Of a DNA stretch of 64,000 nucleotides, positions 34,190 through 43,372 are shown in pieces. This DNA comes from Bacillota bacterium (GTDB lineage: Bacteria > Bacillota > Clostridia > Christensenellales > SZUA-584), in the NCBI GenBank assembly GCA_023391105.1, contig JAEWBO010000006.1, positions 1 to 64,000 of the forward strand, in the 5' to 3' direction. Below the pieces are notes generated by a model. The model was not told the origin of the DNA. It saw only the letters and a list, made by a program, of their open reading frames with translations, and searched no databases. How positions within the stretch are numbered: position 1 is the stretch's first letter; each line of letters begins with the position of its first letter. A program made the translations under genes and the position numbers.

Positions 34190-35557
34190 ATGAACAATAC
34201 AATCGCCATCGTACTCGCTGCCGGAGAAGGCAAGAGAATGAAGTCCAGCACACCGAAGATTTTACATAAGGCTGCCGGGAAAGCGCTCAGCGAATGGGTG
34301 GTGGACGCTGCCGCCGAGGCGACAGACCAGCCGCCTGTGCTTGTGATCGGCAAAAACGCCGACATGGTGAAAGACTATTTCGGCGAGCGCGTGCGCTACG
34401 CCGTTCAGAGTGAACCGCTTGGCTCAGGTCATGCCGTGATGGCCGCAAGCGAATATCTGACCGGAGACGGTTATGTGATCGTCGTCGCGGGCGACATGCC
34501 GCTGATTCAGGCGCAGACGCTGACACGCCTGGCGCAAACGGCAGCGGATCAAGCCTTGGGCGCCTGCCTGTTGACGGCCACTGTGGATGACGCTACCGGC
34601 TACGGACGCGTGATACGCGGCGAGGATGGCGGCGTGAAACGCATCGTTGAGCACCGCGATGCCACGGAAGAGCAGAAGGCGATTCGTGAGATCAACCTTT
34701 CTGTTTACTGCTTTGGCGCGGCACTGCTGCGCGAAGCGCTCGCATCCCTTAAGCCCAACAATGTGCAGGGCGAGTATTATCTGACCGACTGCATTGAATA
34801 TATTTCGTCCAGCGGTAAACGCATCGAAGCGGTAAGCTGCGTCAGCGCCGATGAATGGATGGGCGTGAATGACCGCGTTCAGCTGGCGGATGCCGCAAAA
34901 AAGCTTCGCCGCCGGATCAATAACGAGCTGATGCTCTCCGGCGTCACAATGATCGACCCAGACAGCACATATATCGAAGCTTCTGTGACGGTGGAACAGG
35001 ATGTCACAATCTATCCGGGTGTCACACTGGAAGGCACAACAGTCATTAAACAAGGTGCCGTTCTTTATCCCGGCAGCCGCATAACGAACAGCACCATCGG
35101 CGCGGGAACCACGGTGCAGAACGCTGTCGTGCTGAGCGCGACAGTGGGCGATAATTCCACCATCGGGCCGTATGCATATCTGCGGCCGGGCAGCCTGATC
35201 GGCAACGGTTGCCGTGTGGGCGACTTTGTGGAGGTTAAGAACGCGTATATCAAGGACGGTGCGAAGGTGTCGCACCTGTCTTATATCGGCGACGGCGAAA
35301 TCGGTGAGAAAAGCAACATCGGCTGCGGCGTGGTGTTTGTCAACTATGACGGCAAGAAGAAGAGCAAAACCATCGTGGGCAAAAACGCGTTCATCGGATG
35401 CAACGCCAACCTTGTGGCGCCTGTGACAATCGGAGATGGCGCGTATGTGGCGGCAGGCTCCACGGTCACAAAGGATGTGGAGGAAGACGCGCTGTGCGTT
35501 GCGAGAAGCCGCCAGACAGTCATCGAAGGGTGGGCAAAAAGAAGGAGAGAGGAATGA
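34190..35557 (+). CDS. glmU: Bifunctional UDP-GlcNAc pyrophosphorylase/GlcN-1-P acetyltransferase
   Basis: A 455-aa GlmU. The N-terminal nucleotidyltransferase domain has IVLAAGEGKRMKSSTPKILH and the Mg-binding VVAGDMPLI. The C-terminal half (about 250-450) is a left-handed beta helix of hexapeptide repeats with the acetyltransferase residues in VEVKNAYIKDGAKVSHLSYI and NIGCGVVFVNYDGKKK. It makes UDP-GlcNAc for the cell wall in two steps. The ATG at 34190 has GGAG about six bases upstream. Its stop overlaps the start of the HAD gene (ATGA), the first of a run to mfd. Confidence 0.96.
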   Translation: MNNTIAIVLAAGEGKRMKSSTPKILHKAAGKALSEWVVDAAAEATDQPPVLVIGKNADMVKDYFGERVRYAVQSEPLGSGHAVMAASEYLTGDGYVIVVAGDMPLIQAQTLTRLAQTAADQALGACLLTATVDDATGYGRVIRGEDGGVKRIVEHRDATEEQKAIREINLSVYCFGAALLREALASLKPNNVQGEYYLTDCIEYISSSGKRIEAVSCVSADEWMGVNDRVQLADAAKKLRRRINNELMLSGVTMIDPDSTYIEASVTVEQDVTIYPGVTLEGTTVIKQGAVLYPGSRITNSTIGAGTTVQNAVVLSATVGDNSTIGPYAYLRPGSLIGNGCRVGDFVEVKNAYIKDGAKVSHLSYIGDGEIGEKSNIGCGVVFVNYDGKKKSKTIVGKNAFIGCNANLVAPVTIGDGAYVAAGSTVTKDVEEDALCVARSRQTVIEGWAKRRREE

Positions 35558-36261
35558 GAAAAGCGGTCTTCTTCGATCTCGACGGCACACTGCTCCCGCT
35601 TCACATGGACGAGTTTACGAAGACGTATTTCTCACTCATAAAAAAGAGCGGCTTTATCGACTTGTTTGGAAAAGACGGTCAAAAGGTGTTCGGCAGCGGC
35701 ATCTACGCGATACTCAACAACGACGGGGCGCTGCTTAACAGAGATACCTTCTTGCAGACAGTGACCGCAGCCTCCGGCCTTGATGCGGATACCATTGAGG
35801 CTCATATGGACAGGTTTTATGCCAGCGAGTTCTCTGCGCTCCAAGCCTGCACCCATAGGGAAGAACGCGCCGTTGAAGCCGTCAGCGTGCTCAAAGACAA
35901 GGGCTATCGATTGATATTGTCCACCAATCCCATATTCCCCGCTGCCGCCACCAACGCGCGCATTGCATGGGCAGGGCTTAACGTGGACGATTTTGAATAT
36001 GTGAGTTACTACGATAATTCGCATTATTGCAAGCCAAATCTGGAATACTTTAAAGAGATACTCGATTATACCGGCCTTAAAGCAGACGAATGCTATGTTA
36101 TCGGCAACGACGTTACGGAAGACATGTGCGCCGTCGCGCTCGGCTTCGAAGGCTTTTTGGTGCTGGACAACGTGATCGGGGATTTAGGAAAGGTACCGTC
36201 ATGCGTGCAAGGAAACTATTCGGATCTGCTAAGCTTCGCAAAAAATCTCCCGCCGGTTTAA
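35554..36261 (+). CDS. HAD family hydrolase
   Basis: A 235-aa haloacid dehalogenase-like phosphatase: motif I FFDLDGTLLP with the nucleophile Asp, motif II LILSTNP, and the late acidic motif YVIGNDVTEDM. A cap insert lies between about residues 20 and 110. It hydrolyses a small phosphorylated metabolite; the substrate is not predictable. It overlaps glmU by four bases and its 3' end contains the start of pth, so it is tightly co-translated. GGAG precedes the ATG. Confidence 0.88.
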   Translation: MRKAVFFDLDGTLLPLHMDEFTKTYFSLIKKSGFIDLFGKDGQKVFGSGIYAILNNDGALLNRDTFLQTVTAASGLDADTIEAHMDRFYASEFSALQACTHREERAVEAVSVLKDKGYRLILSTNPIFPAAATNARIAWAGLNVDDFEYVSYYDNSHYCKPNLEYFKEILDYTGLKADECYVIGNDVTEDMCAVALGFEGFLVLDNVIGDLGKVPSCVQGNYSDLLSFAKNLPPV

Positions 36262-36812
36262 ACGCGGATTATTACATCGTGGGGCTTGGCAACCCGGGCG
36301 GCAAATACGCGCATACGCGCCATAACGCGGGCTTTGACGTGATCGATATGCTCTCGCAGCGTCACGGCATCAGCGTGCGCATGCATATGTACAGCGCACG
36401 GCTTGGCAAGGGCGATATTGCGGGCAAACGCGTTGTGATGGCGATGCCGCAGACGTATATGAACAAATCAGGCGAAAGCGTTAAAGAGATGGCCAAGGCG
36501 CTTGGTATCAAAGCCAGCCAGCTCATACTGGTGTATGACGACCTCGATCTCAAATCAGGCACGGTGCGCATCAAGGCACGCGGCAGCGCGGGCACGCACA
36601 ACGGCATGAAATCGGTGATTTATCACCTGCAAACGGAAGAGTTTGTGCGCGTGCGTGTGGGCATCGGCAGACCAGAGGGTGACATCATCGACCATGTGTT
36701 GGGCGAATATGACGACAAGCAGACGGCGTTCGACACGCTTTCAAAGGCTGCCGATGCCGTTGAAGCGATTTTAAGCGACGGCGTGGAGCAGGCACAGAGC
36801 CGATACAATTAG
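36201..36812 (+). CDS. pth: Peptidyl-tRNA hydrolase
   Basis: A 203-aa Pth that recycles peptidyl-tRNA released from ribosomes. YIVGLGNPGGKYAHTRHNAG contains the catalytic His; MPQTYMNKSGESV and LVYDDLDLKSGTVRIKARGS follow, with the GTHNGMKSV tRNA-binding segment. A short basic N-terminal extension (about 20 residues) precedes the core. The ATG at 36201 has GGAAAGG seven bases upstream, so the gene overlaps the HAD gene by 61 bases. Next is mfd, a common pth-mfd order in Bacillota. Confidence 0.96.
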   Translation: MRARKLFGSAKLRKKSPAGLNADYYIVGLGNPGGKYAHTRHNAGFDVIDMLSQRHGISVRMHMYSARLGKGDIAGKRVVMAMPQTYMNKSGESVKEMAKALGIKASQLILVYDDLDLKSGTVRIKARGSAGTHNGMKSVIYHLQTEEFVRVRVGIGRPEGDIIDHVLGEYDDKQTAFDTLSKAADAVEAILSDGVEQAQSRYN

Positions 36813-36829
36813 GAAAGCACTGATATAAT

Positions 36830-39800
36830 ATGCAAATTACGGCACATCTTAAGGCGTCAGAGGTATTTTCACAGTTAACGCAAATGATACGGGCAGGGCA
36901 GGTTCCCTGCTCGCTTTTTGGCGTTCCCGAAAGCTTGAAGCCGCATTTGGCTTCGGCGCTCTCGCAGCAGCTTGAACGCAGTGTCATTGTGGTCTGCGCG
37001 GACGAAGGCAGCGCGGAAATGTACGCCGATGCGCTTGAGACAGCAGTTTATATCCCTCACCGCCCGCTGCAGCTTCGCTCGTCCGTGGCGCGCAGCCGTG
37101 AGGTGATGTTCCGCCGCATCGACGGCATATCCAAAATGCAGCTTGGGGAAGCAAACATCGCTTTTTTGAGCGAGGAAGCGTTGCTTGCGCGGCTCGTCTC
37201 CCCCGACGACTTTGAGTTTGCACATCTCACCATCCGTAAAGACGCTGTATATGATCCTGAAAAACTGATACAGATACTCGTTTTAAACGGCTATGAGCGC
37301 GTGGGTTCAGTGGAAACCGCGGGTCAGGCCGCGAGACGCGGCGAGATACTCGACGTGTTTTGCCCCGGCGCTGTCGCGCCCTATCGCATCGATTTTTTTG
37401 ATACTGTCGTAGAAAGCATACACGCGTTTGACCCAGGCACCCAAAGGCGCAGCCGCGAAAGCTTAAACGAGGTAACGATACCGCCCGCCGTGGAGCTGGT
37501 GCTCAGCGAGGACGCTGCGGACAAAAACGCGGAGTATTTTTCGTCCATCAAGCCCAAAAATCCCGTGCTCGCACAGCGATTCGAGGACTATGCGCAGCAT
37601 CTAAATAAGCATCACTATTTCGATGACCTCGAAAACTACGCGTACCTGTTCGGGGACAACTGCCTGCTTGATTACGTGCCGGATGCGCTGGTACTCTTCG
37701 ACGATCACCGGCGCGTGACAGACGCGGAGCAGCAGCGAAGCGACGAGTTCAGGGAACGGCTTGATACGCTGCTGCAGACGGGCACGGCGCTGGCCGACCA
37801 ACAGACGCTTTATCTATCTTTGCCGCACATCACCGCAAGCGGGAAAGACATCGTTGACCTTTGCACAATCTCCGAATCCGCCGATTTGCATTCGAAAGCC
37901 ACGCTTCGCTTGAAGGCCAAAAGCGCGCTTTCGTATCACAGAAAGCTAGAGCTGCTCAAGGACGACCTCAAAGGGCGCGTCGCCGCGGGCTGGCGCGTGT
38001 ATCTTGCGTGCGGCAGCCTGGCGCGTGCGGAACGGCTCGCGTCCGAACTGTCCGATGCGTCCTTTAGCGTGCCTTGCATAAAGGATCATCGCATGCTGGA
38101 GCCCGGTGAAGCGGGTACCTATCCCGACCGGCTGCTTTCGGGCTTCGAGCTGACAACTCAAGAAGCATATTTTCTTGGTGAGCACGAAATATACGGCTTT
38201 GCGCGCAAGCACCGCCGCACCGCCTCGCGCAAGCGCATGGACATATTCACCGACCTAAAGCCGGGCGATATCATTGTGCACGATATACACGGCAAGGGTC
38301 GTTTTTTGGGGCTGGTCACACGCGCCGTGCAGGGTGTATCGCGCGATTATATGGAGCTGGAATACCGCGACGGCGACAAGCTGTTTATCCCCACCGACCA
38401 AATAGACCGTGTGCAAAAATACATGGGCGGCGAAAACGAGCGGCTTTCCAAGCTCGGCGGGCGCGAATGGAACCAAGCCAAAGCACGCGTTAAAAAAGCT
38501 GTCAAGGAGCTCGCGGAAGATCTTGTGTCCATTTACAGTGAGCGAATTCACAAAAAAGGACATAAGTACAGCGAAGATACGCTCTGGCAGCACCAGTTTG
38601 AGGACAGCTTCCCGTATGACGAAACGGAAGGCCAGCTGCAGAGCATCGACGAGATCAAAAAAGACATGCAGCAAGAAAAGGTGATGGATCGTCTGTTGCT
38701 GGGCGATGTGGGCTACGGCAAGACAGAGGTGGCAATGCGTGCCTGCTTCAAGGCCGTGATGGAAGGGCGGCAGTGCGCCGTGCTCGTTCCCACCACACTG
38801 CTCGCACGGCAGCATTCTCATACTTTCCGCGAACGTTTCAAGGAATTCGCTGTCTCAATCGAATCGGTCTCGCGGTATGTATCCGCAGCCGATCAGACGC
38901 GCATAATGAATGGTCTTAAGGCGGGCACGGTAGATATTGTGATCGGCACGCACCGGCTGCTTTCGCCCGATATCAAGTTCAAGGATTTGGGGCTGCTTGT
39001 GATCGACGAGGAACAGCGCTTTGGCGTGTCACATAAGGAACGCATCAAGGATATTAAACGCAGTGTGGATGTGCTGACGCTCTCGGCTACGCCGATTCCG
39101 CGTACGCTTCAAATGGCGCTGACAGGCATCCGCGATATGAGCGTGCTAGATACGCCGCCCGAGGAGCGAAAAGCCCCTGAGAGTTACGTCATGGAATATT
39201 CGGGCCAGCTTCTGCGCGACGCGGTGACCCGGGAAATGGATCGAGGCGGCCAGGCCTACCTCGTGTGCCGCCAGATCGGCCTGATGGATCACCTTGTCTC
39301 TGAGCTGCGCAAAAACGTGCCTGAGGCGCGTGTGGCTGTCGCGCATGGGCGCATGGGCGAGACGCAGATGGAAGACACGATGGAGGACTTTTTGAACGGC
39401 ATGTATGACGTGCTGCTTTGCACGACCATCATCGAATCGGGCATCGATATTCCCAATGTAAACACGGTGATCGTTTACGAGGCGGATAAGTTCGGGCTGG
39501 CGCAGCTTTATCAGATAAAAGGGCGCGTGGGACGCGCCGCGAACACCTCCTATGCGTATTTGACGTACCTGCCCGGCACACACATGACACCGGAGGCCGA
39601 AAAACGGCTGGCGACCATCGCGGAATTCACTGAGCTGGGCGCCGGCTTCAAAATCGCCATGCGCGATCTTGAGATACGAGGCGCAGGTAATTTGCTGGGC
39701 GCTGAGCAGTCCGGCCAAATGGCCGCCGTGGGCTACGACATGTATTGCCGGCTTATGCGCGAAGCCGTGGCCGAAATTAAGGGCGAACATATAGAGCGCC

Positions 39801-40255
39801 CGGCCGATACATCCGTGGAAATCGGACTTAACGCGCACATCCCTGCGTCTTACATTGACGACGAGATTCAGCGCATTGATGTATACAAAAAGATCGCCGC
39901 GATTGAAGGCACGCGCAGCGCCAAGGAGCTGAAAGAGGAGATTGTTGACCGCTACGGCAAGATGCCCAAGTCAGTACAAAATCTCATATTAATATCGCTG
40001 ATCAAAAGGTTCGCGGCACGCGCAGGTATTGTGTCGGTCACGCGCAATGCAAGCGCGTTTACGCTCAAATACCCCGAAGGATGCACCATCGATACAGACA
40101 GGCTTCTTGTCGTTCTGCATAAGCACAAAAACACAAGGCTGCGTGATGCTGTGCCCCCTTATATCACGTTCAAGGCACCCAAAACAGCCATCGAAGCGCT
40201 GCTGCAGTTTTTGAACGATATCCGCCACTGCTGCACGGCAAAAGCGGAGGGATAA
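36830..40255 (+). CDS. mfd: Transcription-repair coupling factor
   Basis: A 1141-aa Mfd that removes stalled RNA polymerase at lesions and recruits the UvrABC system. The N-terminal UvrB-like region spans about 1-350. The RNA-polymerase-interaction domain (CarD-like, about 470-540) has KPGDIIVHDIHGKGRFLG. Helicase motifs follow: Walker A LGDVGYGKTEVAMR, the DEEQ box VIDEEQRFGVSH, SATPIPRTLQMAL and QIKGRVGRAANTSYAY. The TRCF C-terminal domain ends the protein. It starts 17 bases after pth and ends the run of genes from glmU. Length is normal for the family. Confidence 0.97.
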   Translation: MQITAHLKASEVFSQLTQMIRAGQVPCSLFGVPESLKPHLASALSQQLERSVIVVCADEGSAEMYADALETAVYIPHRPLQLRSSVARSREVMFRRIDGISKMQLGEANIAFLSEEALLARLVSPDDFEFAHLTIRKDAVYDPEKLIQILVLNGYERVGSVETAGQAARRGEILDVFCPGAVAPYRIDFFDTVVESIHAFDPGTQRRSRESLNEVTIPPAVELVLSEDAADKNAEYFSSIKPKNPVLAQRFEDYAQHLNKHHYFDDLENYAYLFGDNCLLDYVPDALVLFDDHRRVTDAEQQRSDEFRERLDTLLQTGTALADQQTLYLSLPHITASGKDIVDLCTISESADLHSKATLRLKAKSALSYHRKLELLKDDLKGRVAAGWRVYLACGSLARAERLASELSDASFSVPCIKDHRMLEPGEAGTYPDRLLSGFELTTQEAYFLGEHEIYGFARKHRRTASRKRMDIFTDLKPGDIIVHDIHGKGRFLGLVTRAVQGVSRDYMELEYRDGDKLFIPTDQIDRVQKYMGGENERLSKLGGREWNQAKARVKKAVKELAEDLVSIYSERIHKKGHKYSEDTLWQHQFEDSFPYDETEGQLQSIDEIKKDMQQEKVMDRLLLGDVGYGKTEVAMRACFKAVMEGRQCAVLVPTTLLARQHSHTFRERFKEFAVSIESVSRYVSAADQTRIMNGLKAGTVDIVIGTHRLLSPDIKFKDLGLLVIDEEQRFGVSHKERIKDIKRSVDVLTLSATPIPRTLQMALTGIRDMSVLDTPPEERKAPESYVMEYSGQLLRDAVTREMDRGGQAYLVCRQIGLMDHLVSELRKNVPEARVAVAHGRMGETQMEDTMEDFLNGMYDVLLCTTIIESGIDIPNVNTVIVYEADKFGLAQLYQIKGRVGRAANTSYAYLTYLPGTHMTPEAEKRLATIAEFTELGAGFKIAMRDLEIRGAGNLLGAEQSGQMAAVGYDMYCRLMREAVAEIKGEHIERPADTSVEIGLNAHIPASYIDDEIQRIDVYKKIAAIEGTRSAKELKEEIVDRYGKMPKSVQNLILISLIKRFAARAGIVSVTRNASAFTLKYPEGCTIDTDRLLVVLHKHKNTRLRDAVPPYITFKAPKTAIEALLQFLNDIRHCCTAKAEG

Positions 40256-40400
40256 TAAAATTCCCTATATCCATGCCAAAATGAAATAAATATTTTTGCG
40301 TGGGCTTGTTTATTCCATATTGCCCATATTTGTGATATTGTAAAATTATCTATTGTTAAAAAAATATATCATATACCAATATGTTAGCGAGGGTAATCTG

Positions 40401-41402
40401 ATGCGGAAAGTTTTCTGTTTGTCTTGTATCGTTCTTTCTATTTTGTTATTCACCGCCTGTACCAATACTGTTGCCCCAAAGGCAGAAACAACCTGTACCC
40501 CTGCAAAGACATTAAATGAATCACCCACACCGGAGCCGTTGCCAACCCCCGAAGCCTTCCCTCATTACGAAGGCAGCTCTTTGGTAGGAACCGAAGAACC
40601 AAAACCCATATTCGTCAGCTGCGAAATTGAAGAAAATCAGACATTACTCGATGCAAAAGGTGTGATCGTTAAAACTCAAAAGTTTGAAAATGACGAGTAC
40701 TTCGGCCCTATGATCTGGCTAAGCATTGAAAATACGAATGACGAAGAAATTATTCTGATAAGCGAATATGTCAATATTAACGGCATAATGATGCCCGGAG
40801 ATCTCATGGGCAGTGTGGATGCAAAGAGCACAGCAGACGCATTTATTTCGTTTATGAACGATCCATTTGCAGCGTATGGCATCGATACCATTGCCGATAT
40901 TCAGGTTGTTTTTGCTTTGCTTAGTTCAGAAACGTTTGATCCCTATTTCACGTCAGATGTTATCAATATTAAGACATCTCTGTCTGACGCATATGAACAA
41001 AGCTACGATTCTGCCGGAGATATTGTCTTTGAAGATAATAACTTTAAAGTGGTTTATCAGGGCTTATCCGATACGCGCGGGTATGACCCCACACTTCATT
41101 TCTATATAGAAAACAATTATCATAAATCTGTCGCCATATCCACGAGCGAGTTTTATCTGAACGATGGTAAATGCGAATACTCGCCGCTTTTATGGTGCGA
41201 CATGTTGCCGAACACCAAAGCGTACGCAACGGTTACACTCGTCACAATAGAGATGAACCAGTTGGATGCCGGTGAGCTTGAAAACATGGCTTTCTATTTA
41301 GAAGTCATTGAGCCACGCACATATGAAAGTTATCTTGAAATCGGCCCCATAGTCATCAATATGAAGCCGGACCAGCCGGCTACTGGCGGTGGCAGCTTAT
41401 AA
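40401..41402 (+). CDS. Hypothetical lipoprotein
   Basis: A 333-aa secreted lipoprotein: a signal peptide ends in the lipobox FTAC (Cys near residue 21), followed by a Pro/Thr/Glu-rich linker to about residue 60 and then a beta-rich domain. It has no recognised family; the shape resembles extracellular immunoglobulin-like lipoproteins. The ATG at 40401 follows GAGGG. Its 3' end overlaps the convergent TetR gene by six bases, so neither has a separate terminator. Function unknown. Confidence 0.75.
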   Translation: MRKVFCLSCIVLSILLFTACTNTVAPKAETTCTPAKTLNESPTPEPLPTPEAFPHYEGSSLVGTEEPKPIFVSCEIEENQTLLDAKGVIVKTQKFENDEYFGPMIWLSIENTNDEEIILISEYVNINGIMMPGDLMGSVDAKSTADAFISFMNDPFAAYGIDTIADIQVVFALLSSETFDPYFTSDVINIKTSLSDAYEQSYDSAGDIVFEDNNFKVVYQGLSDTRGYDPTLHFYIENNYHKSVAISTSEFYLNDGKCEYSPLLWCDMLPNTKAYATVTLVTIEMNQLDAGELENMAFYLEVIEPRTYESYLEIGPIVINMKPDQPATGGGSL

Positions 41403-41990
41403 AAATCTTTCGCTCTGAATCACCATCTCCGCAAGCGTCATAGCGTCTTTGCCGCCTGGCAGCTCGCCATTTATGATCAGCACAGCAATGCCGTGCACCA
41501 GACCCCAACAATACATGACAAGCTCGTCTTCGCTTCGTTCATCCGAGGGATAAGCCGCCTTGTAATTCTTGACGGCTCTCTCAAGCGCCGAATACGGATG
41601 ACTGTCCTCAGAACAGCATTCATTTATTACTGCCTCACGCATCCATGCTTGCGCATTGCTGGAAAAGAGCAGACGCATGTATTCGGGATTCTCCGTGAAG
41701 AATCGAATATAGTGTAGCCCCATGTCCTTAAGCTGCTTTTTGGGATCGCCGTCGCTAAGAAAAGCTTTTTCGAGGCTTTGATCAAATTCCTGCAAGGCTT
41801 TGACAGCGATCGATTTAATGAGGTCGTTCTTGTCCTTAAAATGACGATACGGCGCCGTCTGGCTCACATTGCAGGCCTTAGCCACCTTGCGCATGGAAAG
41901 GCCATCATAGCCCTCCTCGTCCAATATTTTAAGCCCCTTTTTGATGAGCTCTGTCTTTAAATCTCCATGATGATAGCTTTCTTTGCTCAC
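41397..41990 (-). CDS. TetR/AcrR family regulator (WHG-type C-terminal domain)
   Basis: A 197-aa repressor. The N-terminal segment is ESYHHGDLKTELIKKGLKIL, then LSMRKVAKACNVSQTAPYRH, the TetR helix-turn-helix. The C-terminal domain begins HYIRFFTENPEYMRLLFSSN, as in TetR_C_13/WHG regulators. The GTG at 41990 is chosen because AAGGAG lies six bases upstream; an ATG at 42014 lacks one. It is divergent from two oxidoreductase genes. Two palindromes between the genes cover both promoters, so it should repress itself and them. The ligand is unknown. Confidence 0.88.
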   Translation of the reverse strand: MSKESYHHGDLKTELIKKGLKILDEEGYDGLSMRKVAKACNVSQTAPYRHFKDKNDLIKSIAVKALQEFDQSLEKAFLSDGDPKKQLKDMGLHYIRFFTENPEYMRLLFSSNAQAWMREAVINECCSEDSHPYSALERAVKNYKAAYPSDERSEDELVMYCWGLVHGIAVLIINGELPGGKDAMTLAEMVIQSERFL

Positions 41991-42027
41991 ACCCGTCTCC
42001 TTTGCCGCGCTCATTCTTTTTTCATGA

Positions 42028-42056
42028 ATTATAACATAATATGTTGACACAGTAAA
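42028..42056 (-). promoter_or_regulatory. Promoter of TetR gene
   Basis: Minus strand TTTACT (42056-42051), a 17-base spacer and TATAAT (42033-42028). The first operator overlaps it. Confidence 0.7.
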
Positions 42057-42060
42057 CATA
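42040..42060. promoter_or_regulatory. TetR operator, imperfect copy
   Basis: TATGTTGAC, three bases, GTAAACATA, with one mismatch between the arms. It covers the -35 boxes of both promoters. Confidence 0.7.
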
Positions 42061-42072
42061 GCCTGTTATCAT
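42044..42072 (+). promoter_or_regulatory. Promoter of oxidoreductase operon
   Basis: TTGACA (42044-42049), a 17-base spacer and TATCAT (42067-42072), inside the two operators. Confidence 0.75.
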
Positions 42073-42094
42073 GTTTACAATGTAAACATGATAA
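42066..42094. promoter_or_regulatory. TetR operator, perfect 13-base inverted repeat
   Basis: TTATCATGTTTAC, AAT, GTAAACATGATAA: a perfect palindrome covering the plus-strand -10 box. Its centre is 30 bases from that of the other operator. Confidence 0.85.
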
Positions 42095-42106
42095 GGAGTT
42101 TTAAGT

Positions 42107-42664
42107 ATGAACGCTTATATCCTGTCCGACAAGGACCATGAGACAGATGCCTACGTATCGCTGCTGTCTCAAGTCAAAGACAGTCTGACGCATTTTGACA
42201 TCGAAGAAAGGAAAATCGGCCGCGGCGATCTCGCTTTTTGCAGGGGCTGCTTCGGTTGTTGGGTGAAAAAGCCAGGCGAATGCGTAATCGGCGACGATAT
42301 CGCGAACATCAACCGTACCGCCATGAACAGCGATGTGGTTGTTTATCTATGCCCCGTCGTTTTCGGGCAATTCAGCGCCAACATGAAATATGCGATTGAC
42401 CGCTGGCTGCCCAACATGCTGCCCTTCTTTGAGGTGCGAAAAGACGGCTCCACGATGCATCCGCGCCGATATGAAAGCTACCCCAAGCAAATTATCATTG
42501 GATACGCGGATCATTTAAGCACCGAGGACGCACAGCTTTTTATCGATATCACGCAGAAACACAGAAGCAATATAACAGTATTGATCTATGACGGGTCCGA
42601 GGATCAAATCACAAACGCGTTTGAGTCAATCACGCTCAAGCCCGTTGTGGGAGGCTCACTATGA
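42107..42664 (+). CDS. NAD(P)H-dependent flavodoxin-fold oxidoreductase
   Basis: A 185-aa protein of the FMN reductase/flavodoxin-like superfamily. LAFCRGCFGCWVKKPGECVI carries a Cys cluster seen in iron-sulfur flavoprotein-like reductases, and VVVYLCPVVFGQFSANMKYA contributes to the flavin site. Cytoplasmic. It ends by overlapping the next oxidoreductase gene by four bases. Both are controlled by the divergent TetR gene. Substrate (quinone, nitro or metal compound) cannot be told. Confidence 0.8.
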   Translation: MNAYILSDKDHETDAYVSLLSQVKDSLTHFDIEERKIGRGDLAFCRGCFGCWVKKPGECVIGDDIANINRTAMNSDVVVYLCPVVFGQFSANMKYAIDRWLPNMLPFFEVRKDGSTMHPRRYESYPKQIIIGYADHLSTEDAQLFIDITQKHRSNITVLIYDGSEDQITNAFESITLKPVVGGSL

Positions 42665-43329
42665 AAAAGATGATTATACTAAGCGCAAGCCCCAAGAAAG
42701 GCGAACCCTCCGTATCCAACCTGCTCTCCGATATGGCCAAGGAGCAGTTCAGCAGCAGCGGCATACAGGCGGATATCATTGACGTACGCCAAACACTGAC
42801 CGGTCAAAGCTGCACACCCGCGTATGAAACGATGCGAGAAGCGGACGGCCTGCTGATCGTTTTTCCGCTGTACTTTTTCTGCATGCCGGCTATGCTGACA
42901 CATTTCTTAGAGGATTACGCGCAGTATATAAGTTCTCAAGGCCAGCCGCAAAAGGTTTATACCATCGTCAATTGCGGTTTTCCGGAGCCCGAGATTAATG
43001 AGGAAGCCATTCTCGTGATACAAAGCTTCAGCCGCCACGTTGGTGCCTGCTTCCGCTTTGGTATAGGCGTTGGCAGCGGCGGTATGATAATGGGTGCGAA
43101 GGAAGCGCCTTTCATGAAAAAAGCGATGACAACACTAAGCGGTGCGTTTGATCTCATGGCAAAGGATATGCGCGATGATCAGCTGCCGCCTTTAAAAAAC
43201 GTTTATATCAGAGTCAGTTTTCCAAGGCGTTTGTATTACTTTTTCGGCAACCTCGGATGGCGCCAGCTCGCAAAGCAAAATGGGTTGAAAAAGAGCGATT
43301 TGTACCGTCAGCCTTACCTAACGGAATAG
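42661..43329 (+). CDS. NADPH-dependent FMN reductase-like protein
   Basis: A 222-aa flavodoxin-fold protein: MIILSASPKKGEPSVSNLLS forms the FMN phosphate loop, GLLIVFPLYFFCMPAMLTHF the flavin ring loop, and KVYTIVNCGFPEPE another ligand loop. The C-terminal region (YIRVSFPRRLYYFFGN) is basic and aromatic. It is coupled to the preceding reductase and probably works on the same toxic or redox-active compound. Terminator follows at once. Confidence 0.8.
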   Translation: MKKMIILSASPKKGEPSVSNLLSDMAKEQFSSSGIQADIIDVRQTLTGQSCTPAYETMREADGLLIVFPLYFFCMPAMLTHFLEDYAQYISSQGQPQKVYTIVNCGFPEPEINEEAILVIQSFSRHVGACFRFGIGVGSGGMIMGAKEAPFMKKAMTTLSGAFDLMAKDMRDDQLPPLKNVYIRVSFPRRLYYFFGNLGWRQLAKQNGLKKSDLYRQPYLTE

Positions 43330-43332
43330 TGT

Positions 43333-43360
43333 AAAAAAGACCGCAATATCGCGGTCTTTT
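43333..43360. terminator. Bidirectional terminator between oxidoreductase and acyl-CoA ligase genes
   Basis: Stem AAAGACCGC/GCGGTCTTT with A/T runs on both sides. It serves both convergent transcripts. Confidence 0.85.
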
Positions 43361-43372
43361 ATCGGCATTTTT

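Noticed and set aside
34424..35590. A 388-aa minus-strand ORF
   Set aside because: Antisense shadow of glmU, with His/Arg-rich nonsense composition.
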